Shown in pieces: positions 27,481-41,700 of a stretch of 64,000 bases of DNA (position 1 is the first letter of the stretch; the number at the start of each line of letters is the position of its first letter). The translations under genes were made by a program, and so were the position numbers. This DNA comes from Pegea sp. RAD2-039 (Eukaryota > Chordata > Thaliacea > Salpida > Salpidae). Location of the stretch: contig JAQGEQ010000283.1 of assembly GCA_034620365.1 (NCBI GenBank), forward strand, positions 186,001 to 250,000, given 5' to 3'. A model generated the notes under the pieces. It saw only the letters and a program-made list of their open reading frames with translations. It ran no database searches and was not told where the DNA came from.

Positions 27481-30400
27481 AAAGACACAAGAACATATTT
27501 ATGAGTAAGAGAACTAAGTAACATTCATATTATTTTTTTGAATTCTTAACTTCACTCGAACTTATTTCAAACTCATTTTTATGTATTATCACTGATAACC
27601 AAACCCACCAATTTCAAAAACTATAACTAACATTAACAAAACATTAAATTTCATCAAAGTTTTATGAATTGCATTTTATTTCAATAACTTTCTAAGAAAC
27701 ATCATTTTTTAGTTTCTCAAGATTAAGGTTTTATGTAAAGGGAGAGATAATAATTATTTTTAATTATTTCATGATCAAGATGGAAACAAAATAAGAAATA
27801 GAAAATATCTTGAACAATTGTTTTTGGTTGACTTAAATCGGAATAATCTGTATTTAAAAGTTGTAACTTTTAATTTTGTTTTAATAAAATTGATTTATTA
27901 CCTAACTCAGCTTCTGAAGCACTAATAAAAATGTGATGCATGGCTTCATAGACTTTTTGTATGATACTAAAGAATTTTTACGATATAATGACTTCGTGCA
28001 AAGTACAAAAACTGACTTTTGCTACATAATTTTGAAATCGATTGCAGATTGAGGTATTTTTCTTAACAATAAATGTCCAACTTAAAAAAGTTTTCAGAAA
28101 GCAATCAGTTTAAATTACTTGATTAATAGTTTAATAGTTTAATTAAAAATGAAAATTTTAACTTTGTGTTAACTAGATTATGGTTTTATATTTTCAACTA
28201 AACAGTTTTCCCACAAATTTACAGCAAGAAACTTGATATATATCTCAATTATCTTTGAAGATGTTTTTAGAGATTAGAGTAAAAAAAGACCCCTTAAAAT
28301 AATGAAAATTATTTGTGGTTCTAAGATACTTTCACTAAAGTGAAAAATATTATTAAAAACTCTTTTTTGAGAAAACTTCTATCTAGAAATGTTTAAATTC
28401 AGTTGATGGTAAAAGCAAACATAGTTATAAACAATCGTTTTTTTATCTTCTTCTACTTTTAAAATCAGTTAATCTATAAACTATTTCAAGTTTTCTCTTA
28501 ATGTGTATCTTGATTTAAATCTTGGTTCTCATCCTTACCTATTCAAATGGCTTAATTTGAAATCTGTCATTCTGTAACTAATAATTAAGAGAAATTTAGT
28601 TTGCATCATTAACAAGTGTTTATTTTTAGCCTGTATCATGAAAGCTATGTAATTTTTTATATGAAACTTTTTAATTTCTTTCTTCAATGTTAAATTACAG
28701 CCATCAATCACTAATTACCAAATCATCATTGTACTAAGGCGTCTTACTGATCGGTAACTGTCTATGTGTGGTAGATGAAATAGGTTAGAATGTAAAACCT
28801 TTTTAGTCTGTAATATTTATTAAAAATGATAACTACAAGAGTATATAAAAGTTATGAAGCATTTGAATTTCTATAAACGATTTTTATAGAAATGTATATA
28901 TTAGTTGATTATTTACAGTTTTTGTTCTTAAATTAGCTTTCTAGCATTTATCAAATTCTGCTAGAGAAGTTTGAACTGTGATTATGACTTCTTTAAAATT
29001 TAAAAACTAATATTTGTTTTGTTTCAAGCTGTATATTTTTATTTAAGCTTTTTATTTAGCTTTGAATTTTTCTATTTTAAGAGCAATTACTTTGTAAAGA
29101 TATTAAATAATTATAATGAATTTATATTTAGGGCTGATTGAAGTATTATTTTAGGTTCAATCTTATTACAAAAAAGTTATTCTGCAAAACTTCAATTACA
29201 GAAGACATTAGTTATCGATATTCACACTTTTTTAGAAGATTAACTTGTGAAAATATTTTTGAGTAATTCAAAGATTTTAATTAGCTTATATTTAATATCG
29301 AGTAAAATGTTGGTTAAGAAAGTTTTTTTGAGTAAATTTTTTCCCATCCATTTAAAACAATCTAACAAACAATTTGTAAAAATCCTTCAAATAATTTTAT
29401 GATACAATTTTTTCATTGCTGGTATTTAGGATAAACATAAAAAATATATTTCATAGAAAAATCTTTTTTATCTTTATTATACTGATATGTTGCTTTTAAT
29501 AAGAAAATAATTTTTATGACAAATTTGTTCACTTTTAGTAAAAAACATTATTAAACGATATATATTCATTTAAACAAAATTAATATTTTTATAAATTATT
29601 TATTTTATTATTTTCTACATTACCTTAAGGCTTTTTTACTGCTAATAAGAAAACTAAAACAAATATTAAAGCAAATGTTTAACATCTAAAACCGCATATA
29701 AGTCAATCATGGCTAAATTTGACTAACTAAATAGAAACAAGTTGTATGTTTATTTCATTTATCAGTTATATTTGCTAAACTCAAAAATCCACTGCCATCT
29801 ACATACTACACAATTTCAAAAAATTAATCAATAAAAAATATTTAGAAAATAGTAAACTTTTTAAACAAATCTATTGATATAAACTTTCTTTAAACAAAAG
29901 TTTATAAGTATCAATTAATAAGAAGAATTTTTGTTACTAATCGGTAAAATACAAAACATATTGCCTTAGTCCAATTTATGGTCTTATAGTTTGGTTAGCA
30001 AACTTCAAAAAAACTTTAAAAAGTTAAATTTTATTTAAGAACCAGAAAAAATTTTCTTGAAACATTATGTTGAAAAATCATTTTATTATCTTTGTGAAAT
30101 AATTAAACTTGTATCTCATGCAATAAAATCTTAGATAATATAATAAAACGAAACAAATTATTTTTATTTTGAAAATATATAGTGTATAATAATATATTAT
30201 TTTAATTGTAAATAGATATGTTTAAGTTTTTTAAGCTATAAAGTATGAAATTATTTTTATTTCACTATAAAACAAAAATAAGGTCTTGAAGAAAGAAATC
30301 TATTTAAATGAGGTTTTTGATGTAAACATCATAATGAATCAAACTAACATATCTACCTAACCATCACAAAATAAATAACAAGCATAACACGAGTTTATTG

Positions 30401-33400
30401 AATTTTTCAAGTATTTAATCACTGAATACTTTCCGAAAAACAAAATTGATTATTAGATAAATGTGTAGACTTTGTATCTGGTACTAATGAGAAATAACTA
30501 AAGAAATAAAAGCTTTCTCGCAAAGCTTGTTGGCAAATGGGTGAATCGATTATTTTCAATTTTACAGCAGGTTTTTACCACCGAGTTATTTCAGTATTTC
30601 ATGACGTTTGCTTCTACTTAAAGTTTAATAAAGAAGCATGATAAGCGTGTTACAAGCGTCATGGTAACGTCATTTACAAAGATTTGGTTCTCGTTTTAAG
30701 TCCTGACATTACGTATCTGACCAAAATTAATTTATTTATTTAGGTGGTATTTTTCTGTTACTGCCAGGAAAAACTGCTAGTTATCTACTGCGATGTTTGG
30801 AACTTTGTGGAATGTATAGAGTATCAAAACAACTATGATTTATCATTGAATATATAGAGTTGTAAATTTTGTAGATCAAAGACAATGAATCGATAAAATT
30901 TCATTTAAATGTGTATAATTCTGATGAAAAAAGTGCTTAAATTATTTATAATGTTGCTAATTATGTTAATAATGTTAATATGTTAGTTAAATAACTTAAC
31001 AATTTTGATAACAACTTTCATTAATTTAGTGAAAAAATTATAAAAAATTAGTTTATTCATATAAAGTTTGATAATAAGTAAATCCAACAAACTAATTAAA
31101 ACTTATTAGCATGCATACAACAATTCACAATTAAATACTTCTTAACAAAAGCACAAAATTTGTTTATCAGCGTAATAACCAGTTTTTATTTGTTAAATTT
31201 CTTTATTAAATTTTCTTATTTACATAAAATATTTAGTTCATTTAAAATAATTCATTGATCCTGAAAGACCAACAAAATAAAGAAATGTTCGTTAAAAAAC
31301 CAAAACTTTATTAATTTCTATACTCTCTGTAATTTTTTATTTTGATTTAAGTATTTTCATCACAAATTTTCTTTATTTAATGATAAGTTCTTAAAAATTC
31401 TAATATATATTTAAAAGTTTTCTATAAAATTCATATTTCGAATTTATGGTCATTCGAAACCAAATTAAAAGCTTAACAATATTTTGTTTGATTTTTTGAA
31501 CAATTAAAAGTTAATTTTATTGTGACTAAGAAGAAAAACCATTCGAAAAATTGAGAAATTGTCGAAAAACTACTTGTAAGGAATATTTTATAAGTTTACA
31601 ATTGATTAAAAGAGTTTTTAAGGAGGTCAGCTAGTTAGAGTGATTGCAGTGCGATATTGAAAATCACATAATTTGCAAAAAGGTGAAATATAAAAATACA
31701 ATTTCAATAAGATTTAAATGAAACCAAATTTCCGGTGCCGCTATTAAAATAGGATGTAAGTATGAACAAAAAGCTTTTTCAAAAGCGATTCAAGAATTTT
31801 TTTTCATTTTAGTAACTGTGAGGTTTTTTAAATCAACTTAAAAAATCTTTTCAAATTTTCTGTGAATAAGTTAACGATTGGGAGATATTAATAGACAATT
31901 TTTTTGTTGAGTAATTCTGATCTATATATTATCTATGTATTACAATTTTATGGTATTGGAAGATTTATTGAAAATGATAATCGTTGAAGTGATCTAAAAA
32001 ACTTCGTTCAAAACATTTCTTTCGTTGTTGTTAGCTAGAACTCTCAACAATTAATATTCTATAATAATTATAGATGCTTAATACGAGTTATAAAATATTC
32101 TATTACTTTAAATTTCGCAAGTTTCATATCCTTGGTAAGAGTTAAATTGAAAAGCTTTCTTCAATTAATTTTAAATGAATAAAAGGTCTTGCAACCACTG
32201 TTGAAGAGTAATTTACACTTCAAAATAAAATTTAATACAGTTTACAGAAATTTATCAAACTGAAAAACTTTGAAAACTTGAATTAATGGTATAGTTTACT
32301 ATTTTTCAACTAACATTTTAAATTTAAATTAAACAGATGAAACTGATTTTTCAACCTAGCGGAGATGGGGTTAAATAATACAATAATAAAACAATTTGTT
32401 TAATCTTAAACTTTTTATAAATATCATTTTTATGTTTAAGAAATAATATAAACTTTCTTAATATTTATAATGGTTCAATGGAAATAATTTGAAATAAAAT
32501 AACTGATTTTTGTCTAAATCTATCTTATTAAAATCAAGTAAAATAAGCTATAAATGATTACTTACTAGATTAGAATCTTAAATACAAAGAAAATATAGAA
32601 AAGGTAAGACATCAATGATACTTCTTTGTCTTATGGTTTTATTTACGTCATCTTAAAACTCTTCGAAGCTATTTCAGTGCCAAGTAGAACAGTCAACAAC
32701 AGGACTTAAACATGTTTTCAAGCTTTAAACTCATTCAACTCAAACTTTAAAATGAATGATTAGAGGTTTTAGATTAATCATCATTTACAGTAAAACACTT
32801 TCAAATTTATTTCACAAAACTAAAATCTCTTTTTAATTCGAATAAAAAAATAGTTTTTCTTTAGATTTAACGTAAGTGATTGAAATTTGTTTAATTTTTA
32901 TTTTTATCAAAGTAAAAAGCCAAGCAAATCAATTGTGTATAAAAGAACTTCACAAATAATTAGAAAACTTTAATAATTAGAAAATAATTCAGTTTAATTA
33001 TCGCAAAACGTTGAAAGCAAAAAAAAGTTAAAAACACATTTTGATGATTTACATTTTTCAATAAATCTTTGAGACAAGATTTTATCAAATTGTTTGATTA
33101 ATATGTTTAAAAAAGAATTGTTGAAATGAAAATATAAATAGATTGAATTTTATTCGAAAAATAAAGACCCTTGAAAATACAGATATAAATTTAAAACCCG
33201 TAAAAGCTTTGAGGAAATATTTTAATGGAACAAAAACGCTACAATGGACAATCTTCTTATAAACCTTGATTCCATTCATAATCTCAATCTTTGCTTCCCC
33301 ATTTCATCGTCAGTAAAATGACGTTCATATCACATGATGACATCAACAAAGCTTTTACGAAAATGCAACCAACAACTTCTGTTTTAACATTTGTTTTCTA

Positions 33401-33600
33401 TGTTTACTTTGATTCCTTATCAATTTAACCTTTGCAATCGATAAATGGTAGCAATTCAAACATTCCACATCGTTCTAAAGACAGCGAATGTCATCGATTT
33501 TAGATGAAGATCTTGTCAATATGTCAACAAGTTTGCAGTTATTACAAATGATAAATACAAAAAGAAAAAGAAGAAGTAGTTGTAATATTTTAATAAACCC
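27481..33600. other. Gene-poor A+T-rich region
   Basis: About 6 kb in which no gene, RNA gene or clear repeat was found. Slightly richer patches occur at about 30520-30790, with three TGACG-type motifs (30602-30607, 30657-30661, 30667-30672), and at 33230-33560, with more (33308-33312, 33319-33324). These might be regulatory. Confidence 0.4.
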
Positions 33601-33632
33601 ATAAATAAAACGCCTTTTCTTCCAAAGTGTCT

Positions 33633-33641
33633 ATATAAAGT
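33633..33641 (+). promoter_or_regulatory. TATA box of secreted-precursor gene A
   Basis: TATATAAAG lies about 200 bp upstream of the ATG at 33842. The interval ends in an acceptor-like tttatttcacag at about 33814-33825, so a short 5' UTR intron is likely. A TATA box is also present at a comparable distance before the paralogue. Confidence 0.45.
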
Positions 33642-33841
33642 AGCTGCCAAATATTGTGGATTATCAATTGTGAAAATACGGAATCAAGTTTCATTTACAA
33701 ATCTATAGTAAGTTACTTGATCATTTGTCTAAGAGATTTCTAAAAGTTTAGCCACATAGATATTACGTTGTTTAACTTAAGTTTTCAATATTTGTATAAT
33801 TTGTTAAAATTATTTTTATTTCACAGTCAACAAATTTCAAG

Positions 33842-34427
33842 ATGCCTAGCTTTCAACTTCTTACTATCTTCGTCGCTTTCTTCGCTTTCGGCTGCAGTTT
33901 TAGTAGCTCTCGAAGTCTTTCATCATCTGTTGATCAGATGGATGATCCAATAGATATAGAGAATTTAGATGAAAGAGAAAAGTTTCAGGAGTTGATGGAG
34001 CTTCTTCTCATGAAATTAAATGTAAGAAATTGAATAGCTAAACATGCACTAAAATAAGCTCTCAAAGTAATATTAGCTACAGCTTTATCTTATTTAAAAT
34101 TAAAGCAGCTAAGTGAAAAATTAGAAAAAAATTAGGATGAAATTATATGTAGATGTTATTTGAAGCTTCATGAAAATTTTCCAGGTACAATTTCAACCTG
34201 ATGTTTCAATCGAAGCTGCAAACAATTTTGAGGTAATCAGCGGAAATAAAGGAGAAACTAGTTCACCAAATGTTGTTCATGATGAAGACACAAATGAAGT
34301 GCAAAAACGCTTGTCAGATTTAGAAATTACTAAGATTGTTGGTAACAACAGAAAAGAGTATGAATTATCCAAATTAAATTACAAAATAATCAATCAATTG
34401 ATTAGTCGATACATTTATGGAAAATAA
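33842..34427 (+). CDS. Secreted peptide precursor A (putative prohormone, two exons)
   Basis: Exons 33842-34021 and 34185-34427 join at phase 0 (AAT|GTAAGA ... CCAG|GTACAA) to give 140 residues. A signal peptide fills about residues 1-20 (FQLLTIFVAFFAFGCSF). A Ser-rich, then acidic spacer follows. Exon 2 contains QKR, a possible prohormone-convertase site, then 36 residues starting LSDLEITKIVGNNRK and ending LISRYIY followed by Gly-Lys-stop, the standard C-terminal amidation signal. There are no Cys residues in the putative mature peptide. It is clearly related to the gene at 37788-38695: same intron position and phase, and an ungapped similar C-terminal helix. AATAAA is at 34693-34698. A neuropeptide or hormone role is inferred from architecture only; it could instead be another small secreted protein. 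Confidence 0.75.
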
Positions 34428-37400
34428 TTTTGCTGTTGAATTATGATTTTACGGATTTCCATATGACTTCTATATAGTTCTCTTCCTTGTATGTAAACAT
34501 GTGTTTATTAAAAAAAGCAGTTTAACTTTGAATGTTTTATTTACCTTGAATTTTGTGCTGATAATTTTACCATTGTGCTTTATATAATCAGCTTAAATTG
34601 AAGCTTGTTAAATTTGTACAACATTTGTTAATTTTTTATATCTAGTGCTTAACTTAATGCCTAATCTTAAGTTGTGTGGTAAAGCAACTGCTAATAAAAT
34701 ATAAATTACATTCATATACCTCGTTGACATAGTTCCAACATTACAGCTCGGTTAGTTTAAGTATTTTTAGATTCGAAATAATGATAAGAATTAAATTAAA
34801 ACCAATAATCTTAAAATTATTTGATTAATAATCCTTTTACTGATAATTTATAATAGTATACTGAAAATGTTAAAGCATAAATTATTAAGTCATTTTAACC
34901 AAGTCTAGAAAGTTTCGCTGAATTTCTCAAATTTAAGTTAAAAGTAAAACTGATTAAATTTTCAAAATGTTGAAAAGTTTTCAGCAGTAAATTTGATATG
35001 TTTAAATAGATCTTAGCTGCTTAAAAAGAAAACTTTTAAAGGATACTGTCTGCAGATATTATATAATTATAATAGTTTGAATGAATCTAAATTTTATATG
35101 AAGAAATTAGAATGTTAGTTTACTTCACACCCTTACTGACTTAAAGCAATGCAAATTATTTGTATCAAAGTCGACAAAAACATATTAAAGCTGTATGAAA
35201 AAGCTTAATAGAATTATAATAAATAAGATTATACTTGGTAGATTCGTAGTAGAAATGAAGAAAGTAACCTTGGTTGTAATAAAACAACAAGAAATCGATG
35301 ATTTCATTCACTATTTTGAAGCTTTTCTAAAATAGCATTTGTTTTTATTGGTACATTTGCTAGAGAACACAAATTCTAGTTTCTTCAAGTGTTAGGTTAT
35401 CTATAAGTTTGATTATATAAAATCATAGAGTGACTGATGGTTAAATTTAAGCTTGCTTATATCAATAAAACCACTTTAAAAGTGTTTAAACAAATTAGCT
35501 GCTTCATTGAATATGCTCTTACATATTTTTTAATATTCTTCTGTTGCTTTTACATTTCATTTATATTTTGAAAAGAAAATTATAAAAAATATTCATTAAT
35601 TTGGAAAACTTAGAAATATAACTTTTTTAGATTAGATCTTTTTAAATGGAAAATTGTTACTAAGGCCTTTAAAAAGAAACCAAAAATAAAGCAATCTGTT
35701 TTTTAAAGCAAGAAAATTTATATACAAATACTTATAAGAGTAAGTAACACGTAAGTTACATATATACCAATTTTTATAAAAACAAGAAACTGCTTCTAGT
35801 ATAACTCTAACATATTTTATAAATTTAAAATGACTAATAACTAAATTTTATTTAATAAGTTTTATATAACTAAATTTTAGTTTTGCAAAAAATAATTAAC
35901 TTATTATAAATACTAATTTATAAATACTAAAGGGAATTATCATCAGTTAATGCTTACAACAAAATTTAAGAAATAAAGTTTTACAATGTGAGAAGCATTC
36001 TCCTTTACATAGTAAAAATTGTAAATAAAACTTTCATTAACGAGGTTGTTCATCGTTAAATTATGTTTACCCCAAAACTCAGAAAAGAAAGTAAACCTAT
36101 AAACAAAGTTGCTCTACAGAAAGTTGTTAAACATTTTTTGAGGATTAAAAGACTATCAATTTATTACAAATAAAGTATCAATAAATACAGTCGGCAGGTT
36201 TATGAATGCGAAACAAGATTTAAAAGATTATAATGTTTACAATGTCTAAACCGTTGACATTTTAATAGACTTTGATGATACTTTCGTAAAATGCTCACTT
36301 TGCAGATGAACATAAATATTTTAAAAGAATTTGATATGATCTCAAAACACAGAAAAGGCTAATGAAAAGTAAATTTCATTTTCATTGATAAAAGCAATGA
36401 ATGAAATGGCTGCAAGGAAATTTACTGATCGCCATTACTTAACCGATTTAAATAAGCTAGAATATATTTATGATTTGTTTAATATTTTTTATACTTTATG
36501 CTTAATTCAGTGCAGATTGCAAAAAAGAATTAAAAAGTTAAATTATAAGCTTTTTTAAGATGATTTGTTCTTGTGAACTTGAATTTTCAGATGCTGACAC
36601 TATTCTAATTTCTAATAAATTATGGAATTTTTATGTATGAAATACTATTAAGATAAAATCACAGTATAAATTAGACAATTTAGTTAATAACTAATTCAAT
36701 TTTTCTACAAAATAGCAATTTCTTAATTAGAAGTATTTTTTACTTCACTATAAAATGATTTGCAAAACTATCATTTTCAAAAAAATAAATATTTGTTTGG
36801 TTTTTACATTAAATTCTGTTGATTATTTTTTGTTTTAGCAAAAATTATTATTTCAGATAGAAAAGATAGCTAACATAAACAAATCTACAATTAAGAAGTA
36901 AAGGTAAATGTGTATTTGTATTCTAAGTGTAATCATTAAAAAGTTGCAAGAAAAATCGAAAACCATAAAAAAATGTTTTGTGTTCATCTGAATTGGATTA
37001 ATTTTGTAGATGTTTTTCAATCAATTGTCGAAACAAGAACCTACCCAAACAAAAAAATAATTATAAAACAACCTGTATTTACATTTATATCCAGATTTGT
37101 ATTGATTAGGTTTAAAGATTAGCTATAATCACCTCAAAGAACTGGCAATCAATAAAAGAAATGATATGGAAAGAGGCCAGGCTCTGATTTCAACTGTCAT
37201 AGGTTTTGGTTTCTTTCTATCGAAAATAACAATTTCTGAGCTTGAACACCGAATTCTTTTCAATAATATCAAAGTTAACGCTAAGAACTTAGCTAGACCT
37301 TTCGGTTTTCTTTTTCTTTTTTTACGTTCTTGCGTCTAATCTTTCTATAAGTTTGAAAACACCTCAAATGATTTTCAAATTCAGTAGGATTATCCTCATT

Positions 37401-37476
37401 GTAAATTAGACTTCGGAGCTTTAAGATGGATTATTAAAATATCGACTTTGTTTTGTAAAAGTACAGAAAAAATCCA
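34428..37476. other. Spacer between the two precursor genes
   Basis: Includes the 3' UTR of gene A. An open stretch on the plus strand around 37107-37342 (about 77 codons, only an internal ATG) is within what chance allows in this composition and has no recognised motif. Nothing else is seen. Confidence 0.4.
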
Positions 37477-37485
37477 TATAAAAGG
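37477..37485 (+). promoter_or_regulatory. TATA box of secreted-precursor gene B
   Basis: TATAAAAGG lies about 310 bp before the ATG at 37788. A pyrimidine-rich acceptor (ctttttttaattag) just upstream of the ATG suggests a 5' UTR intron, as in the paralogue. Confidence 0.45.
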
Positions 37486-37787
37486 TGATACTACAGAATC
37501 AGCTTAGTAGAAATAAAAAAGATTTCTTGTATATCTTATAACTTCCTTGATGTATTTTATGAGGTTTGCATTTAAATAGATTCTTTATTGATAATATAAA
37601 CAACAAAATCTTATTGTAAGTTCGAAAATCAAACCTAATATTCTGGCAGCAAAAACAACTAAGGATGTTAGTTGATGAGGTTGCTCTAAAAATTATATAC
37701 ATCTTTACAGATGAGTGTCTCTAAATAGCTCTGCTTTGAATTCTGATTTCTTTTTTTAATTAGCAGCAATTAGATTTTGATTAAAAA

Positions 37788-38695
37788 ATGAATAAATTTT
37801 CTTCATCATTTTTGATGTGCATTTTTTTAATGGTTGTTTGCTTCAATAATATCTTAGCACAACCACTGGCTCCATCCCAGCTAGATCATGCTAAAGAAAA
37901 ATCTCAATCTTATGAAGACTCCTCAAGTTATGAAGAGGGAATGGAAGACAATTTTCGAGTAAGTTTAGTAAAATATTTTGCTCATACAAGTGTTAATTCT
38001 GCTATTAGGTTTACGGTAATTGTTACTAACCACATGAAACTAAATCTAAAACAATTAAATGAAAAATCACTTGGATACAAATTTATGCTAGACTAAAACA
38101 TTTTAATCAGCTATATTAACTTTTAAGTAAAACTTTCAATTAGTTTGAATTACTGGTTGTAAAAACCCTATAAAATAAACCAATAAACTAAACTTTCGAA
38201 AAACTTTGTGAAAAACTTTCGCTAAATCTTTGAAAGAAAATTATTTTTAAGCGCTATAGGATCAAATGTCTTGCAAAAAAGTTCATATTTTGCTCATAGT
38301 TTCTGTTTTAAGCATTTCAATCTCTTTATAGTTTAAAAATTCTTGAAACAAACTACATTTTTTGAAGTTAACATTTTTTCTCTTATCAGATAACTTTATT
38401 TATAATTTATTACTAAAAATTTCATCTTCTTAAAACTTTTCTTATTTATACATTTCTTAACTTTTAATTACTTCTAGTTTATAAATAACTACATCACCAA
38501 TCAAGACATGATTTTTTTGTGCAGAATAAAGAGCCGTTTATTGACGCAGTTACTAAAAATAAGGTAATGAAAAGGATTCCAGAATCAGAACTTCTTAGGA
38601 TTGTTGGGTCTTTAAGACGCAAACAGATAAGACAAAAAGTTAATCAACAGTTAATGAGAAATATGGTTAACATGTTTGTCACATTAAATGGCTAA
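37788..38695 (+). CDS. Secreted peptide precursor B (paralogue of A, two exons)
   Basis: Exons 37788-37958 and 38525-38695 join at phase 0 (CGA|GTAAGT ... TGCAG|AATAAA) to give 113 residues. The signal peptide is about residues 1-24 (LMCIFLMVVCFNNILA), with an acidic Ser/Tyr/Glu spacer to residue 57. Exon 2 carries MKR, then IPESELLRIVGSLRRK and a basic amphipathic helix, ending VTLNG-stop. The terminal Gly could donate an amide. From KR onwards it aligns without gaps to precursor A for 37 residues, sharing K-R, E, I-V-G, R, K and N and conservative hydrophobic positions. AATAAA is at 38934-38939. Extending the frame past 37958 would give a longer exon, but the splice restores homology to A, so the two-exon form is preferred. 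Confidence 0.75.
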
Positions 38696-41600
38696 TTATT
38701 TCTTCCTATAAAATCTTATCTCAGTCTTCTTATGTATTTTTAATGTCTTATTTTAATTCAGTAATCAACTTTTTTTATACTGTATAATTGTATATTCTAA
38801 TTTTTCATATGTAATTCTATACTCGTCAGATAAACTATTTTTCATAAGTAAATCTTGAAATTTATATGAAAGAAAACTTTTTTGTTGTATCAAACATTTT
38901 ATTGTAAGCTTTTTATTTGGTGTTTTGATTTAAAATAAATTTTGCAATTTATAAATGTGTGTTTTGATGACTTGCATAGTCTATTTTATGCGACAAAAAT
39001 TCAAAAGTTTATTGAACATTTTTCCAACTCTTAACAATTTGATGATGAATTTCATTTAAAAGTTTCTAAGCTGTTACAAAAAATATGAATAAAATACACT
39101 AATTGTAAACGATAACGTTTGGGCTTTAATCTCAAGGTTTTTTAGTCAATGCAATAGTAAAATTTATTTTTAAATCGTATAATTACCAAATAAAAAACCC
39201 AAGCGATTAATTCAGCATCTTTTTAGAGATTTTCTTCTACCAGTTTTTAAGATTTTTCTAGATAGTTAAAGAAGTTTGGAAAAAGTATTTTAATAAGAAC
39301 TGATTTTGTGAAAACTTCTTTAACTGATTCAATCTGTTTTTTTAATAAGTTAAACTTGTCTAAAATCTTTGAAAAATAATTCCCAGTATTTTGATAAGTT
39401 GTTTTTACTACTGACTTTTGTATTTAGATTAAACTTTTAGTAGTTTATTATTGCTTCTTTTTGTCTGAATAATTGCTTTTCACTCCATGACATTTCTTAC
39501 GAATTTATGTTTGAAAATTACTTTTATTAAAGTTGTTTCATGACTAGTATTTTTTTGAAATTACGAATGCAAAAATACTACTTTAACGTTAACAGGTAGT
39601 TTTATTTAAGATTTAATAGCTTCAAATAACTTTTCACTTTTTGTTCAACTCTTGTAAACAAAAAAATCACTTCAAAAAAGTTTTTAAAACAAGTTTTAAG
39701 GTTCAAAAAAATTACGAGTCAATATCAAAATGATAGTGGAATTCTTTACTGAAACTTTTTTTGGCTAAAAATAAGAATTTCAGTGATAATTATTAAAGTT
39801 AAGCCTTAATAAACTTGATATAGCAGTTGGAATATTTAATAAAACAAATGATTAAAAAAAATGAAGATTCTATTTTTGGGGATTTAATTATTTTCGAAAT
39901 AATTATTTCTTAAGTACAAAAACTCGTTTAAGGTTTATAATTTGTTACGAATGACAAAAAAGGTTCCATTTTTATCATTTCATCAAACTTGCATTCTTAA
40001 ATAACAATCTTGTTATAAATATGCAAATATTTAAAGTTGTCAGCTAGTTTAATTCACATAAATCATGTTTTTAATAATTTATTTAATATTTTCTTGAACC
40101 TAAAGACAAGCCATGAAAGCATAAATATATGTTGATACTTCTTTTAGTAAAAGATTAAGAAATAACTTGACTATTAATTCAAGTTTCTCTTACAATCTTT
40201 ATTTTTCTTAAGCTAAAAAAAGTTTAAAGTCGTGAAGTTACTAACATTACTTTTTCAGATATCTTTTATTTGTGCTTTTTTATCGGATTTAATAGAAAGT
40301 AATTTTAATTTTTCATTTAATGTCAGTTTTGGCAAGTAAATAAGCAGCCAAGTTTACTGGTTTATTTCGATTATTTTGTGATTAAATTTTTTCTTTTAAC
40401 AAAGGTGTTATTTTTTCTACATTTTGCTTCAATCGAATTTGAAATCAGTAGAAAAACATTTAACTTCTACAATAAACTCTAACAAATTATTTGAAATGTA
40501 TACATTGTAAATCTATATACCCAGAATTCGAAAATTAAAAACAATAAATAAGCTTTTTGGAATATGAAACTATTTTATTTAACAACAACAGAAATAGAAT
40601 GATAATAGCTTCACTATTTTTTCTGATATAAATCACCATACTAAAGTTTACTTTTTTACATAAACATATAAATAATATTTTCAATCTAACAATACAAATC
40701 AAAGCTAATTTTGAAAATATTTGTTCTAAACTAAGTTCTAAGCTTTTTTGATTTTTATGCATAGTATTTGTTTATATAAGTAAAAGAACTTTTACAAATT
40801 AGGATAATAAATTGATCCAGTAATTACTTTTTTATCATTTTTCATGAATTTTGTGAACTTTATGAAATGCTAGCTCTGAAATTCAGCGTTTATTGCGCAA
40901 TTAAAGAAGTGTTATTCTCCTATACAGTAGTTTGAAATAACTTCTTTTAGTTTTGAGTATTTTTTTGGAATGTTTGTAGAAATTTTAGACAAAGCTTAAA
41001 TAACTTACCTTCATTTAATTATTTATTACTAGATTACCTTTTACAAGAAAATTACTTGAAAATAGTTTTGTTCAAAATAGGAAATATCCATTTGATTAAT
41101 TTTGTCAAAAAACAGTAATGTTAGATTATTTATAAGAAACATTAGACTGATATTTTGATAAAAAAATAAAATGAGGTGACTAAGTAAAAATGCAAGAAAC
41201 CGTATTAACAGGGCATCATTATACAGTTTATCAAGTAGTTTGAGGCATTATTTAAACTTCTATAATTTTGAAAGTTAATTTTTTAAGACATTCGAAAATA
41301 TCGAATTATTTAATAATTGCTGATAGTCAGATTATTATTTGAAGTGTTTTGGAAAGTAATAATGAATTAAATTCACTGTTTAAAACTATCTCAGTACTTA
41401 AAATACAAACAGCTTAAGATAAAGCTTTCTTTTTTGAAGTACAACAATTCAAAAAAGTATTGGTTTTGATGAATATGTTTAAGCCTTTTTCATTCATTTC
41501 AAATTGAACATTGTCATCAATAAAGCACCTCAAAAAAATTACTCATTAATATTTAAAAAAAACCTTTGAACAAGCTATTTTTAGTCATTTTTTATATTAA

Positions 41601-41700
41601 ATTTGATAAAAGCAACCTTTTAGAAGTACAGTAAAAAAGCCAAGTTAGCAAATTGTGACAAAGTTGTTCTACATGACTGTGTAAGACTTAATAAAAGAGT
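38696..41700. other. Gene-poor A+T-rich region
   Basis: Contains the 3' UTR of precursor B (signal at 38934-38939). No further gene, RNA or repeat is recognised in about 3 kb. Confidence 0.4.

Noticed and set aside
37107..37342. Plus-strand open stretch of about 77 codons with internal ATG
   Set aside because: No signal peptide at the Met, no splice support, no homology; expected by chance in a window of this size.
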